A stretch of DNA of 64,000 nucleotides from a bacterium (GCA_023663725.1 JAMPGX010000005.1:177301-241300), one strand, 5' to 3'; shown: positions 33,424-42,595, numbered from the stretch's first letter. Made by a program: numbers and translations. The notes: generated from the sequence alone by a model not told the origin.

Positions 33424-35280
33424 TTATTCTTTTTTCCTCACCTTAAAGTAAATTTGATAGGGTTCGTATCCGATTTCGTTTAGCTTTTTGAAATTAATTC
33501 CCGGATCCTGGTTTTCCGTGCGATAAAAGGTGCGGAAAGCCCCCCATTCTCTTTCGGTATCTGCGGAAAGCTCCTCCACGGGATCTTCTCCTGCCAGCGT
33601 CAGGATCCTTTCCTGCTCAGTGATTCCGGCCAGAACATCTGCCCCATAGCGGAATGCGCCCATCTCAGGGTCGTCCGGGAGAGGGATGAAGCTCAGGCCA
33701 ACCGGCAGCAGGATAATGACTCGATCCCCGTCTCTCCAGGTTCTCCTCAGGGACAGGAAGGCGCCGGAGTCCTCCGTTTCGGCGACAGGTTCATCGTTGA
33801 CGTATGCCTTCGCCACACGCGCTATCCAGTCAGGAATCCGCAGGCAAAGCTCAAAGACGGCTTCCTCTTCCGCGCGGACGGTAAACACATATTTCCGGAA
33901 ATCCGGTTTACTGGCATAGGTGCTGGTAATGTCATTCACTGTCTGCTGCACACTGTTTTCCGAAGAACGCATCAGACTGCCGTTCATGTAATCCTGCCGC
34001 TGCTCCAGCTTGATCTCGCGGCCGTCCGCCTCGAAGGTAACCTCCGAGTCAACATACATGGCCACATAAAGAGTGTCCTCCGCCTGATAATAAATATGCC
34101 GGTTCCAGGCGGCGTTGGCCTGAACCATGGTTCCATGACAGCAGAAAAAGCTGTCCATCTCCCCCGCCCAGTCCTTTTTGCTGCCGGCCTTCATGGGAAG
34201 GAAATATGTCATCAAGCCTTTGCCGGCGCTTCCCTTCCAGGGCATTCCCTGCCAGTAGGTCTGTGCCATGATGCCATTGCGAAGATTGTATTCTATATAG
34301 TGCATATATTTCGGGTCTGCGGTCTGCCGAAACAGAAAATCCGCTACGCGAATCATATTGTAGACAGTACAATGCTCCTGATTCTTGTCACCCAGACGAG
34401 CCTTCAGCTTTTTCATGGGTGTCCATACCTCTCCCTGCGTCTGACCGCCAGTGGCATAGTAACCTCTGTCCGTCACGGCGCATTTCCAATAACATTCAAC
34501 GATTTCCAGCCATTTCTGTTCGCCGGTAACCTCATAGGCTCTGGCACAGCCCAGTATCTCTGGAATCGTGGTATTGGCATGCATATTGGTGAGCACATCC
34601 CGTCCCTCCAGCAAGGGCTCAAAGAGCCGTCCACGGTAATAGCGCTCCAACAGCTCCCTATATTTTGAATCGCTGGTAATCTCCAGCAGATCAGCCCAAA
34701 CCTCCAGCATTCCACCCGTTTCGACATCCAGTATATTGTCGAATTCCTCTCTGGTATATTGCCCGCTCCAGTCGTAGAACCAGTCCGCCAGTTTATCCGC
34801 TATGCGCAGAGCCAGCTCCAGTTCCATATACCGGTAGACGTCGATCAGTCCCATAAAGAGCTTGTGAATATTGTACTGCGGCGCCCAGACATTCTTTCCC
34901 CTGCCGATCCAGTACAGGTATTTTTCGGGGATAGGGCATACCCACTTCCCGCCGTTGTCCTCCTGGCACAGAGCAAGCTCATCCAAGAGAGTCTCGGTCT
35001 TGGCCTTAAGCTCCCGATCCCGCGTCTCCTGATAACGCATGGCTGCCGCCGACAGCCAGTGCCCCAGAAAATGTCCTCTGAGCTGACAGCTGGGATCCTC
35101 CCAGCCTCCCATGGCCTGGGGATCCATGCCCCTGCCGGAGTATCTGCCAGCCTCCAGCAGATAATTCCTCAGCAAATGACAATTTTCCAGCTTCATCAGG
35201 TATTGCCTGTTTGCCTCCTCCTTGCGGAGCAGTTCCCCTTCCTGTAATGTTACTGCTTGTCCGGATAATTCCCTGATCAT
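33424..35280 (-). CDS. Glycoside hydrolase family 127-like (DUF1680), putative beta-L-arabinofuranosidase
   Basis: This 618-residue cytoplasmic enzyme of the DUF1680/GH127 superfamily has no signal peptide. An alpha/alpha-barrel core is indicated by GHFLGHWLSAAAMRY and APQYNIHKLFMGLIDVY. The zinc/thiolate catalytic set of this family is visible: QEHC (Glu-x-Cys) around residue 320 and the paired Cys in SFFCCHGT around residue 390. A C-terminal beta domain follows. AAAGGAG is 9 nt from the ATG. It probably releases L-arabinofuranose or a related sugar from imported oligosaccharides. No transporter or sugar regulator is adjacent, so it stands alone. GH127 versus a neighbouring family was not distinguished. 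Confidence 0.85.
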   Translation of the reverse strand: MIRELSGQAVTLQEGELLRKEEANRQYLMKLENCHLLRNYLLEAGRYSGRGMDPQAMGGWEDPSCQLRGHFLGHWLSAAAMRYQETRDRELKAKTETLLDELALCQEDNGGKWVCPIPEKYLYWIGRGKNVWAPQYNIHKLFMGLIDVYRYMELELALRIADKLADWFYDWSGQYTREEFDNILDVETGGMLEVWADLLEITSDSKYRELLERYYRGRLFEPLLEGRDVLTNMHANTTIPEILGCARAYEVTGEQKWLEIVECYWKCAVTDRGYYATGGQTQGEVWTPMKKLKARLGDKNQEHCTVYNMIRVADFLFRQTADPKYMHYIEYNLRNGIMAQTYWQGMPWKGSAGKGLMTYFLPMKAGSKKDWAGEMDSFFCCHGTMVQANAAWNRHIYYQAEDTLYVAMYVDSEVTFEADGREIKLEQRQDYMNGSLMRSSENSVQQTVNDITSTYASKPDFRKYVFTVRAEEEAVFELCLRIPDWIARVAKAYVNDEPVAETEDSGAFLSLRRTWRDGDRVIILLPVGLSFIPLPDDPEMGAFRYGADVLAGITEQERILTLAGEDPVEELSADTEREWGAFRTFYRTENQDPGINFKKLNEIGYEPYQIYFKVRKKE

Positions 35281-35577
35281 TGTGGCAGACTCCTTTCTTC
35301 GGGTACTTGTATTAATTTTTTGCCGCTATATGCACCATTTAGCAGGCTTACTTTTTTAAGTTTACCTGATGCTATTCGACATAGCCATGATATATTCTGT
35401 CAAAAAATTGATGTATCCTCAGAACCTAATGTTCGAGCAGATGATGTTTATTCCTGTGGGCGGCGAAAATCTCCATAGAACTCCGCGAGGGAACTTCAAT
35501 TATATCTTGGAAACCAACTGTTGACATAGCGACAGCTATTGGGCAGATTCGAGCAAGAAAACGGAAGTATTCATTCG
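35281..35577. other. Intergenic DNA, glycosidase promoter side and decayed sequence
   Basis: No intact gene is present. The AT-rich first 100 bp presumably hold the glycosidase promoter. The remainder is in no long open frame and leads into gene fragments. Confidence 0.4.
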
Positions 35578-35700
35578 GACAGGATCATTGTTCCTGAAGC
35601 TGGAAAAGTCGCCGGTTTTGGCAAACATGAAGAGTTGCTTGAGACCTGTGAGACGTATCATAAACTCTTCCGAGAGCAGTATTCGAAAAGTATGGCATAG
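35578..35700 (+). pseudogene. C-terminal fragment of an ABC transporter ATPase
   Basis: A 40-residue open stretch reads DRIIVPEAGKVAGFGKHEEL then LETCETYHKLFREQYS and ends at a stop. This is the typical end of an ABC exporter ATPase domain (the D-loop/H-switch strand 'DRIIVLDxGKIVExGxHxEL' and the C-terminal helix). Nothing upstream in the frame encodes Walker or signature motifs, so the gene is a truncated remnant. Confidence 0.7.
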
Positions 35701-35754
35701 GGGGGATTATTTTGAGAGGCCGATCTAGTATCAGAAAAGAGACGTAGATTTGAA

Positions 35755-35895
35755 GGAGAGTATGACAGCTTTCTCAATAATTCCTTTCAAAATTGGGCGG
35801 ATATAAAGACAAATAATTTAGAGATATGTATGGAGGCGAAATTTGACAGGTACAGAAAGATTAGCGAGCATATTGCAATTGCAGTTCACGCATGA
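35755..35895 (+). pseudogene. Short open remnant, unrecognised
   Basis: A frame of about 50 codons (EGEYDSFLNNSFQNWADIKT.., ending IAIAVHA) lacks a start with a ribosome site and is bounded by gene fragments on both sides. It resembles no family that I recognise. Confidence 0.25.
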
Positions 35896-35909
35896 AAGCA
35901 GAGAACCCA

Positions 35910-36012
35910 TTATCATCCCTCATTCCTGGCGCCACGTTTTGCACACGGTTTTGTGAAAGTGAAACGGACATCAAGGCAATTCAGGAGATAATGGGTCGTG
36001 CAAACATTATGC
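35910..36012 (+). pseudogene. C-terminal fragment of a tyrosine recombinase (integrase)
   Basis: HSWRH in one frame continues, after a frameshift, as FCTRFCESETDIKAIQEIMG in another. Together these reproduce the conserved HxLRHTFxTRxxExxxxxKxIQxIMGH block around the catalytic His-x-x-Arg of Tn916/phage-type integrases. The catalytic Tyr region is missing: the fragment runs into the 3' end of the opposite-strand cyclophilin gene. It is evidence of a lost mobile element. Confidence 0.7.
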
Positions 36013-36537
36013 TTAGAGCTTCTCCGGTTCCGGATACTCTACGCCGAAGGTTTCCACGGTAACACTCTTCATAACCTGATTCTCATAGGGTCTGTCGGAG
36101 TCGCTGTCGGTGGAGGTCTCGGCGATGCGGTTCACCACATCCATACCCTCGATCACCTTGCCGAAGGCGGCGTATGCGCCGTCCAGGTGAGGCGCATTCT
36201 TGTGCATGATAAAAAACTGGGAGCCGGCGGAGTCGGGCATCATGCTCCTTGCCATGGACAACACGCCGGCCGTGTGCTTCAAGTCATTCTGGAAGCCGTT
36301 CTGGGCAAACTCGCCCTTGATGCTGTAGCCGGGGCCTCCCATGCCGCTTCCCTCAGGACAACCGCCCTGGATCATGAATCCCTTGATTACTCTGTGAAAG
36401 ATCAGGCCATCATAAAAGCCTTTGCGGATCAGGCTGATAAAATTGTTTACGGAAGTGGGGGCAAGCTCCGGATAAAGCTCCGCTTTAATCACGCCGCCGT
36501 CTTCCATAGTGATGGTTACAATAGGATTTTGTGCCAT
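36013..36537 (-). CDS. Cyclophilin-type peptidyl-prolyl cis-trans isomerase
   Basis: This 174-residue cytoplasmic cyclophilin has the motif series YDGLIFHRVIKGFMIQGG, GYSIKGEF, LSMARSMMPDSAGSQFFI and LDGAYAAFGKVIEGMDVV. The catalytic Arg lies in FHRVIKGF. It catalyses proline isomerisation during protein folding. A modest AAAGG lies 10 nt before the ATG. No signal peptide. Its stop abuts the integrase remnant on the other strand. Confidence 0.95.
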   Translation of the reverse strand: MAQNPIVTITMEDGGVIKAELYPELAPTSVNNFISLIRKGFYDGLIFHRVIKGFMIQGGCPEGSGMGGPGYSIKGEFAQNGFQNDLKHTAGVLSMARSMMPDSAGSQFFIMHKNAPHLDGAYAAFGKVIEGMDVVNRIAETSTDSDSDRPYENQVMKSVTVETFGVEYPEPEKL

Positions 36538-36715
36538 AATTTTCTACCTTTCTGTATGCAATTTTGTTATAATGATTGTAAGAATAATGATAGCCTAAAA
36601 AAGTATGGACGTAAAGTCTTTTTTTGTGAATTTGAATACTGCCGTGGCTTAGGGCACAGAGGGAGTGAACGGTAGCCGTGTGGGAAGAGCCGGCGGTATG
36701 TGAAGGAAGGAATGA

Positions 36716-37675
36716 ATGATGGGGCGGGAGCTTGAGCAGGGGAAGCTTTATCTGAAAACATGTATTGTGGTATTGCGGTCGGCCTTGCCGTTGCCTGCGC
36801 TGCTGCCGCTGTGCGAGCGGCTTGTGCGGGTTGGGATCAGCTGCAAAGTGATGCTCACGGAGGAATTGTGGAGTGAAGAGGGGAAGCCAGGGTTGTCGGA
36901 GGAGGACGTTCAGGGCATTCTGTATCTGACAGATGACCCGCGGGCCTATTCTGTCTTAGCGGAGGATTTTCATCGTCCGGTGCTGATATACCTTCATGCG
37001 GGCAATCGTGAGGAGGATTTTGGCGACGCCCGATATGCCCTGGAGGAGCCGGAGGAGACAGAGCCGGAATATCTGGAGCGGGTCTATCGGCGCTGCCAGG
37101 AGTTACCGTGGGAGATTCTGACCACTGCGCGCTGCTGGCTGCGGGAGACGGTGGAGGAGGACGTGGACAGCTTCTGGACGATGTATCAGGACACGGAACT
37201 CACGCGCTATACGGAGCGGCTATACCCGACTCCTGAGGCTGAGCGGGGATATATCCGTGACTACCGCAGGCTGGTCTATCCCTTTTATGAGTTCGGCGTG
37301 TGGACGGTGCTGGACCGCGAGAGCGGAGCCGTGGTGGGACGAGCGGGGCTGAGTGTCCGCGAGGGCTATGATCTGCCGGAGCTGGGCTTTGTGATTGGGC
37401 GCGAGTGGCAGGGCAGGGGCTTGGCCAAAGAGGTATGTCTGGGCGTGCTGGACTATGCCAGCAGGCAGTTGGGCTTTGAGAGGATACAAGTGCTGGTGCA
37501 TGAGGAAAATACTGTGTCCCTGCGTCTGTGTCAGCAGTTGGGCTTTCGGGAACAGGACAGGCAGGGGGAGGAGCACGCCCCTGCCGGACTTACGTCTGGC
37601 CGAGTGGAGATGGAACAGAACGGTCAGCGGGTCCGGCTTGTCTATATGGTGTACGAGGCTGCTCCGACTGCCTGA
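36716..37675 (+). CDS. GNAT acetyltransferase with an extra N-terminal domain
   Basis: This is a 319-residue protein. Residues about 140-275 form a RimJ/RimL-like GNAT domain (WTVLDRESGAVVGRAGL.., acetyl-CoA loop REWQGRGLAKEVCLGVLDYA, then HEENTVSLRLCQQLGF). Residues 1-135 are a separate alpha/beta region (LYLTDDPRAYSVLAEDFHRP) that I do not recognise. It could bind the acceptor. Two adjacent ATGs (36716, 36719) follow GAAGGAAGG; either may be used. The stop is 7 bp from that of the convergent permease gene. The acceptor is unknown. Confidence 0.8.
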   Translation: MMGRELEQGKLYLKTCIVVLRSALPLPALLPLCERLVRVGISCKVMLTEELWSEEGKPGLSEEDVQGILYLTDDPRAYSVLAEDFHRPVLIYLHAGNREEDFGDARYALEEPEETEPEYLERVYRRCQELPWEILTTARCWLRETVEEDVDSFWTMYQDTELTRYTERLYPTPEAERGYIRDYRRLVYPFYEFGVWTVLDRESGAVVGRAGLSVREGYDLPELGFVIGREWQGRGLAKEVCLGVLDYASRQLGFERIQVLVHEENTVSLRLCQQLGFREQDRQGEEHAPAGLTSGRVEMEQNGQRVRLVYMVYEAAPTA

Positions 37676-37682
37676 CAGGAGC

Positions 37683-38459
37683 TTATGATCCCGTGGACTG
37701 GTAACTGCGCAGACCGATTCGGTAGAGCAGCAGGGACGGGATCAGGAACAGCAGCGCCAGCAGCGGCGATAGCGCGTACAGGACGCCGTCTTCTCTGCCC
37801 AGCAGATAGAGCAGCGGGTAATACTGAATCAGCGCCAGCGGGACCGCGAAGGTCAGGAACAGGAGAACCTTTCTCCCATATACGGAGAAGGGGTACTGCC
37901 CGAACTGACGCATCCCATAGGTCAGGATATTCATGCATTCCAGAGGTTGAAGCGTAAAAAAGGAGAGGGCGGCAATGATCAAAAACAGGCAGAAGAACAC
38001 CGCGCTGCCGCATACCGTCATCATTCCCAGCACCAGCGCTCTTTGCCAGGTCCACTCAACTCCGCTGGCAGGTATCGCAATACTCAGCACGACCAGCGCC
38101 TGCGCCAGCAGCCCGATGCGGGAAAAATCCATATTGGGCGTGATGATCTGGCCGATAATGCTTCTGGGTCTGACCAGAAGCAGGTCCAGGCTCCCTCCGC
38201 GCAGCATTCCTGGGAAGACGGCCAGCCCGCCGCCGATCAGTTCCCCGATCGAGAAGGCCATCATGATTACGGAGTAGCACAGCAGTACCTGCCCGTAAGT
38301 GAAATCATCCACCCCGCCGACCTGTCCGAGCAGGAAGCGAATGCCGTAGAACATCGTAAAAGCCGTGATAAACTGCCCCAGGGCTGTCAGCAGGAAAGAA
38401 ATCTTGTATTGCATCTGGCTTTTGAGTGTAATCGTAATATATTTCCAGTAGACTTTCAT
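37683..38459 (-). CDS. ABC-2 type permease subunit (second of pair)
   Basis: This 258-residue integral membrane protein has about six hydrophobic helices, of the COG3694/COG4587 class of ABC-2 permeases that occur in pairs. It is the last gene of a three-gene export operon (ATPase 39671-40645, permease 38537-39352, this one). An upstream in-frame ATG at 38507 adds 16 residues encoded by a repeat element that also precedes the HD-GYP gene. The true start is at 38459, where AAAGGGG from that element is well spaced. The exported substrate is unknown. Confidence 0.85.
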   Translation of the reverse strand: MKVYWKYITITLKSQMQYKISFLLTALGQFITAFTMFYGIRFLLGQVGGVDDFTYGQVLLCYSVIMMAFSIGELIGGGLAVFPGMLRGGSLDLLLVRPRSIIGQIITPNMDFSRIGLLAQALVVLSIAIPASGVEWTWQRALVLGMMTVCGSAVFFCLFLIIAALSFFTLQPLECMNILTYGMRQFGQYPFSVYGRKVLLFLTFAVPLALIQYYPLLYLLGREDGVLYALSPLLALLFLIPSLLLYRIGLRSYQSTGS

Positions 38460-38537
38460 ATTTCCCCTTTCCGCATACCGCTGGCTTTGCCTGCGGTATT
38501 GCACCAATCAGTATTTGGAAGTCGTACTTCCAAACTT
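38460..38537 (-). repeat. 77-bp two-hairpin leader element, copy 2
   Basis: This copy matches 8492-8569 with only a handful of substitutions. Hairpin 1 is here perfect (TTTGGAAGT/ACTTCCAAA) and hairpin 2 has a GC pair where copy 1 has A-C. It fits exactly between the stop of the upstream permease and the start of the next, and supplies the ribosome binding site. Confidence 0.85.
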
Positions 38538-39352
38538 TATCCTCCCTGCACAATCACTTTCTTTGAGGCCATTCCCATAGTTGCCTGTCCCAAGGCAATC
38601 AAGGCGAAGAGCCAGAAAGTCTGAAACAGGATTCCCCTGACCGCGTCAGCGCCCGCAATATTGCCGCAGAAAATCCGCAGCGGCATATTCTGCATGGCGG
38701 TAAAGGGAAGCAGCTGCACCACTTTCAGCAGTTGATCGGGGAAGAATACGAGCGGTATCACTCCCCCTGAAAAAAAGTCTGTCACCGCCGTGACAATGAT
38801 TCGGATTCCCCTCTGAGAGATCAGGTAAAAGAGGGAAATATACATCAGCATGGCCATGGCCACTGTCACTCCAATGGCCAGCAGCGCCGACAGCAGGAAG
38901 AGGCCGGACTGCGTCGCGGACTGAGGCAATGTCAGCCGGAAAGGATAGGGCATCACCAGCCCCAGCAACAGTATGGGCAGACAGTTCACCAGCGCAAACG
39001 CCAGACGGTTGGCGCCGGACTGACAGAACCATCTCCCATAGAGACTCATCGGGCGCACCAGGTCATAGGCCACCTGGCCGGACGAGATGGCGGAATAGAT
39101 CTCCCCGTCCGCGAATACGACCCGGAACAGGACAATAAAGGACTGGCGTACCCATATATAGGACACCTGCTGGGAGAACTCCATCGGCAAGGCGCTGGAA
39201 CTGGTGCGGTACAGCGCCAGATAAGCCAGCGCCTCCATCATCACCCACAGTACTCCCTTTGCCAAGGCTCCCAGCACAGCCATGCGGTATTGTAGATTGT
39301 GGATGAAGCGGATGCGGAACAAAGAAAAATAAGCTTTCAGATATAATTTCAT
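38537..39352 (-). CDS. ABC-2 type permease subunit (first of pair)
   Basis: This 271-residue protein has about six membrane helices (e.g. YRMAVLGALAKGVLWVMMEA, and a long C-terminal hydrophobic region). It pairs with the permease encoded downstream and the ATPase upstream. AAAGGAG is 6 nt before the ATG at 39352; seven further upstream codons to 39373 are not supported. A 210-bp palindromic element lies 28 nt before the start codon, inside the operon, so this gene's translation or transcription may be controlled separately from the ATPase gene. Confidence 0.87.
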   Translation of the reverse strand: MKLYLKAYFSLFRIRFIHNLQYRMAVLGALAKGVLWVMMEALAYLALYRTSSSALPMEFSQQVSYIWVRQSFIVLFRVVFADGEIYSAISSGQVAYDLVRPMSLYGRWFCQSGANRLAFALVNCLPILLLGLVMPYPFRLTLPQSATQSGLFLLSALLAIGVTVAMAMLMYISLFYLISQRGIRIIVTAVTDFFSGGVIPLVFFPDQLLKVVQLLPFTAMQNMPLRIFCGNIAGADAVRGILFQTFWLFALIALGQATMGMASKKVIVQGG

Positions 39353-39379
39353 GCAAACTCCTTTCAGAATCAAATCATA

Positions 39380-39591
39380 TTAGGCGTTTGCGAAACCCGG
39401 TTACTGTGCGAGTGTCATTGTGCATATGGCATATTCCAACGCGGGCACGCTCTCGCTTCGTTCTCACTGTAGCGGTACTAAGCTCGTGCCGAATAAATTC
39501 GGCAGACCTCGCTAAGTACCGACAGTTCGAAAGAGCCCACTTATGGAATATACCATATGCACAATTCGGTACTGGCAATAAGCAATTTTGA
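39380..39591 (-). repeat. 210-bp palindromic element, copy C
   Basis: It has the same orientation relative to the downstream gene as the other copies. The outer stem GTGCATATGGTATATTCC/GGAATATGCCATATGCAC is perfect. GTGGGC/GCCCGC replaces GTAGGC/GCCTAC of copies B and D. The apex is CTGT..CGGTACT/AGTACCG..ACAG with a TGCCGAAT/ATTCGGCA tip. Open frames on both strands are a by-product of the palindrome. Confidence 0.9.
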
Positions 39592-39670
39592 ATACCCCTC
39601 TTTTATGGAACATGAATTGGGCGATGTAGACCAATTCTGTTACTTGCAGAGAGAGCTTAGCTATCAACTA

Positions 39671-40645
39671 TCAAATCTCATATGTCTGGTACAGTTTCGC
39701 TACTACTTCCTCTGTGGAAATGTCGGAGACGGACACGTCCATCAGCTCTGTGGCGGACGCGAGGCGGGCGATCGCCTCGGATACCGGCAGCAGGGCGGGG
39801 TCAAAGCGCACGGTCATCTGCCCTTCACTGGACTGCATACATTCCATCTCCGGTTCCAGTGCGGGGGTCTGTCCGCGATACTGGATTTTCATGGTCTTGT
39901 GACCTGACACATGCTTTCTCAGACTGGCTAGGCTTCCGTCGAGCAGAATTCGGCCCTTGCCGATCAGCAGGACGCGCTCCGTCAGCGCCTCAATATCCTG
40001 CATATCGTGAGTGGTCAGCACGAGGGTGGTATGTTTTTCTTCATTGAGGCGTTTGATAAACTTTCTCACCGCGATCTTGGATACCGCATCCAGGCCAATC
40101 GTGGGCTCGTCCAGAAATAGCAGCTTGGGATCATGCAGCAGGGAAGCGGCGATCTCACACCGCATTCTCTGGCCTAGGCTCAGGTTGCGCGCAGGTGTCT
40201 TGAGGAGATCGCCCAGCTCCAGAAGCTCACTCAGCTCGCGGACGTTTTTCCGATAGGCGCTCTCGCTCACCCGATAGATATCGCGTATCAGCTCGAAGCT
40301 GTCAATGACGGGCACATCCCACCAGAGCTGGCTGCGCTGGCCGAATACCACGCCGATATTGCGCACATGAGCCACGCGCTCCCGATAGGGGACGCGTCCG
40401 TCGATGACGCACTTGCCGCTGTCCGGCGTCAGGATGCCGCACATGATCTTGATGGTGGTGCTCTTTCCCGCTCCGTTGGGGCCGATATATCCGATCATCT
40501 CCCCATCCGCAACCGTAAAGCTCACGTCGCGCAGAGCCTGAATATCCTCATGCTCCCTGCAAAAAAAGGTCTTGAGTGCATTCCCTACGCCCGCCTGTCT
40601 CTTCGCAATGCGATAGCTCTTACTGATCTGTTGAAATTCAATCAT
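39671..40645 (-). CDS. ABC transporter ATP-binding protein (ABC-2 export system)
   Basis: This is a 324-residue ATPase. Walker A GPNGAGKSTT is near residue 60, the Q-loop region is at VFGQRSQLWWDVPV, signature LSLGQRMRC, Walker B LLFLDEPTIGLD, and the switch His in TTHDM. A C-terminal regulatory-type domain of about 80 residues follows. It is the first gene of the operon with the two ABC-2 permeases, the arrangement of poorly characterised exporters. The AGGAGAAAAGAAATG context supports the start. Substrate unknown. Confidence 0.93.
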   Translation of the reverse strand: MIEFQQISKSYRIAKRQAGVGNALKTFFCREHEDIQALRDVSFTVADGEMIGYIGPNGAGKSTTIKIMCGILTPDSGKCVIDGRVPYRERVAHVRNIGVVFGQRSQLWWDVPVIDSFELIRDIYRVSESAYRKNVRELSELLELGDLLKTPARNLSLGQRMRCEIAASLLHDPKLLFLDEPTIGLDAVSKIAVRKFIKRLNEEKHTTLVLTTHDMQDIEALTERVLLIGKGRILLDGSLASLRKHVSGHKTMKIQYRGQTPALEPEMECMQSSEGQMTVRFDPALLPVSEAIARLASATELMDVSVSDISTEEVVAKLYQTYEI

Positions 40646-40997
40646 TTCTTTTCTCCTTCATGCTGAGGCTTGGTTTTGACAATTGCAGCAGATAGTCTGC
40701 AATTGTCCGGTTTCCGTTTGGTATGCCGAAATTTCGGTGTTATGACTTTTGCGCTATAAAATTTTAGCATTTACAGTAAAAAAGTATAGACTTGTATTTT
40801 ATTTTGTGTTAACATGTATAATTAGGAACGCCAAAAATAATTAACGCAAAAACGACGATCTAATATCGATTATACAATCACTCTTTATCGGTTAAAATTT
40901 CTTGTCATTCCGTTTGTAATATGTTATATTCCTTTTCAAATTTGGACTATAATAGGTTTTGGTATTATTATTCATGGCAGATAAATTATACCAAAAA
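40646..40997. other. AT-rich intergenic region, promoter side of the ABC operon
   Basis: No gene was seen. Its AT-rich composition and position suggest the promoter of the leftward ABC operon, but no hexamer pair was convincing. A small dyad (ATTGCAGcagatagtCTGCAAT) lies at 40681-40703. Confidence 0.4.
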
Positions 40998-41043
40998 GAA
41001 AAGAACACCTTCAGGGTTTATTCCTGAAAGTGTTCTTTTTTTG
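40998..41043. terminator. Terminator of the nitrilase-like gene
   Basis: The AAGAACAC..TTCAGG/CCTGAA..GTGTTCTT stem is flanked by runs of A on the left and T on the right. On the minus strand it follows the gene ending at 41081 and has a T-rich tail. Confidence 0.8.
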
Positions 41044-41080
41044 GTTGGGGACTTTTTTCACAGCCCCCACAGCTTCTCTC

Positions 41081-42430
41081 TCAGTTCAGATTGAGCGGTT
41101 CATAAATATGTATCTGATAGTCCCTGAAGCGGTATAGCGCCGCATCCTCCGGGACGGTGCAGGGGATATCCGCCGAGAGGGGATATGCGGCCTCCAGAAC
41201 TGCATTGGCTGTTACCTTGTTATCCTTCACGGATATCCTCTCCGTCACTCTCTGGAGAGAGGTATGGCAGCAGTTGCCGTCTACACCCGCGCTGCTATCC
41301 TGCAGCTCGTACTCGCCGTCGCAGTTAAATACGATACCGCCGTCTTTGGCAATGACAGCGTTTGCCCGAACACTCATACCGCAGGAGGTCACGATCTGCA
41401 GATCCACATAATCGTCAGGATGCTGATACAGGTGGTTCACAAGCCGCTGTCTGCTGTGGTCAAGGCAAATATCAATACCGATTTTCAGACCGTTGTATTC
41501 AAAAATGGCAAGCCCATCGGCAGGACACTTTTTGCGCTCCCCCTCCGAAGTATCAATATCATAATACCTGGTCGTGGTCTGCAGGTATTTTGGCGACGAA
41601 GTGATCTGATCGCTGTTAAAATTATTTAGGATAAAGTCTTCTTTGGACTTATATTTTTTCTGGACAACGACAGGTTCATATGCAGAACCGGAGAGAGAGC
41701 CAGTCTCAGCCGACAAAATATCCGCCCCGCTTATAATCAGGCAGCGGTTTCCGATTTCCAGTGAAGCGTGCGCGTCACAGTAATCCAAAGTCTTTTTCAG
41801 GATATCCACATAGGCGTCATCGGGAGCGTCTCCGGAAATATTCTGCACCGAATCCGGCGTCTCGGCGATATGCTTTTCATCTAACCTTTTCAAAAGCTTG
41901 CTCATACTGATGCCCTTACGGTTCCCCTGTATGCCATTCTGCATTTTTTCCTCTGGATGAAGACGGTAATATACATCCAGCAGATGGTCGCCTGTCTGGT
42001 AGAGGGAGGCATCCGGTTCGCTGCTATAGTCAATTTTGCTTTTGCTGCTCAGGATCGTTCCCAATACAAAAAGATAGTCTTCACCGAATGCAATTCCAGA
42101 TTCCGCAAGTTCTCTCAGGACATTTTGGAACTGATCAACCAGAACAACTTCCGCCAGATAGGGATATGCGCTGTAATAAGCGCCTAAAACACCTCTCATG
42201 AAAAATTCCGGAAAGACAAAGACTTTCAGCGTGTCCCTGGAGAGATCAGCCTTTTTTGATAAAATGGCAGTCTGGATCGACTGTTTCACAAGATTTACTC
42301 TCGCTGTCAGATCCCTGTCATCGTCCGGCAACCCCGCATAGTATCCATCGTCGCTGGTCTCTTCAATGGAGTTGAGATTAGCCGGGGTGGTACATATTGC
42401 AGTGCCTATAAACTGTACTTTTTTGAACAT
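41081..42430 (-). CDS. Carbon-nitrogen hydrolase (nitrilase superfamily) with large insertion
   Basis: This 449-residue protein has a nitrilase-type Glu-Lys-Cys layout. Glu75 is in FVFPEFFMRG, a Lys cluster lies around 258-263 (VVVQKKYKSKED), and Cys322 is in IGIDICLDHSRQR. Usual family members have about 110 residues between Glu and Cys; here there are about 247, including a polar segment at 130-215 with no recognised fold. It would hydrolyse a C-N bond of an amide or nitrile in the cytoplasm. AAAAGGAGG is 6 nt before the ATG; the frame to 42487 is not needed. Substrate unknown, and the neighbourhood gives no clue. Confidence 0.7.
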   Translation of the reverse strand: MFKKVQFIGTAICTTPANLNSIEETSDDGYYAGLPDDDRDLTARVNLVKQSIQTAILSKKADLSRDTLKVFVFPEFFMRGVLGAYYSAYPYLAEVVLVDQFQNVLRELAESGIAFGEDYLFVLGTILSSKSKIDYSSEPDASLYQTGDHLLDVYYRLHPEEKMQNGIQGNRKGISMSKLLKRLDEKHIAETPDSVQNISGDAPDDAYVDILKKTLDYCDAHASLEIGNRCLIISGADILSAETGSLSGSAYEPVVVQKKYKSKEDFILNNFNSDQITSSPKYLQTTTRYYDIDTSEGERKKCPADGLAIFEYNGLKIGIDICLDHSRQRLVNHLYQHPDDYVDLQIVTSCGMSVRANAVIAKDGGIVFNCDGEYELQDSSAGVDGNCCHTSLQRVTERISVKDNKVTANAVLEAAYPLSADIPCTVPEDAALYRFRDYQIHIYEPLNLN

Positions 42431-42595
42431 AAAATGCCTCCTTTTCTTGTCTACAAGACGTTGTATTCTACCAATATATCTTACCACAAAATAAGTGTAG
42501 AGGATAGCGCTTTTTAAAAAATATTGTGATTTATATGATTTTGACGATCAACGTCTTTCCCTGGATAAAAACTTAATGCGGAATAACCTCTAACA

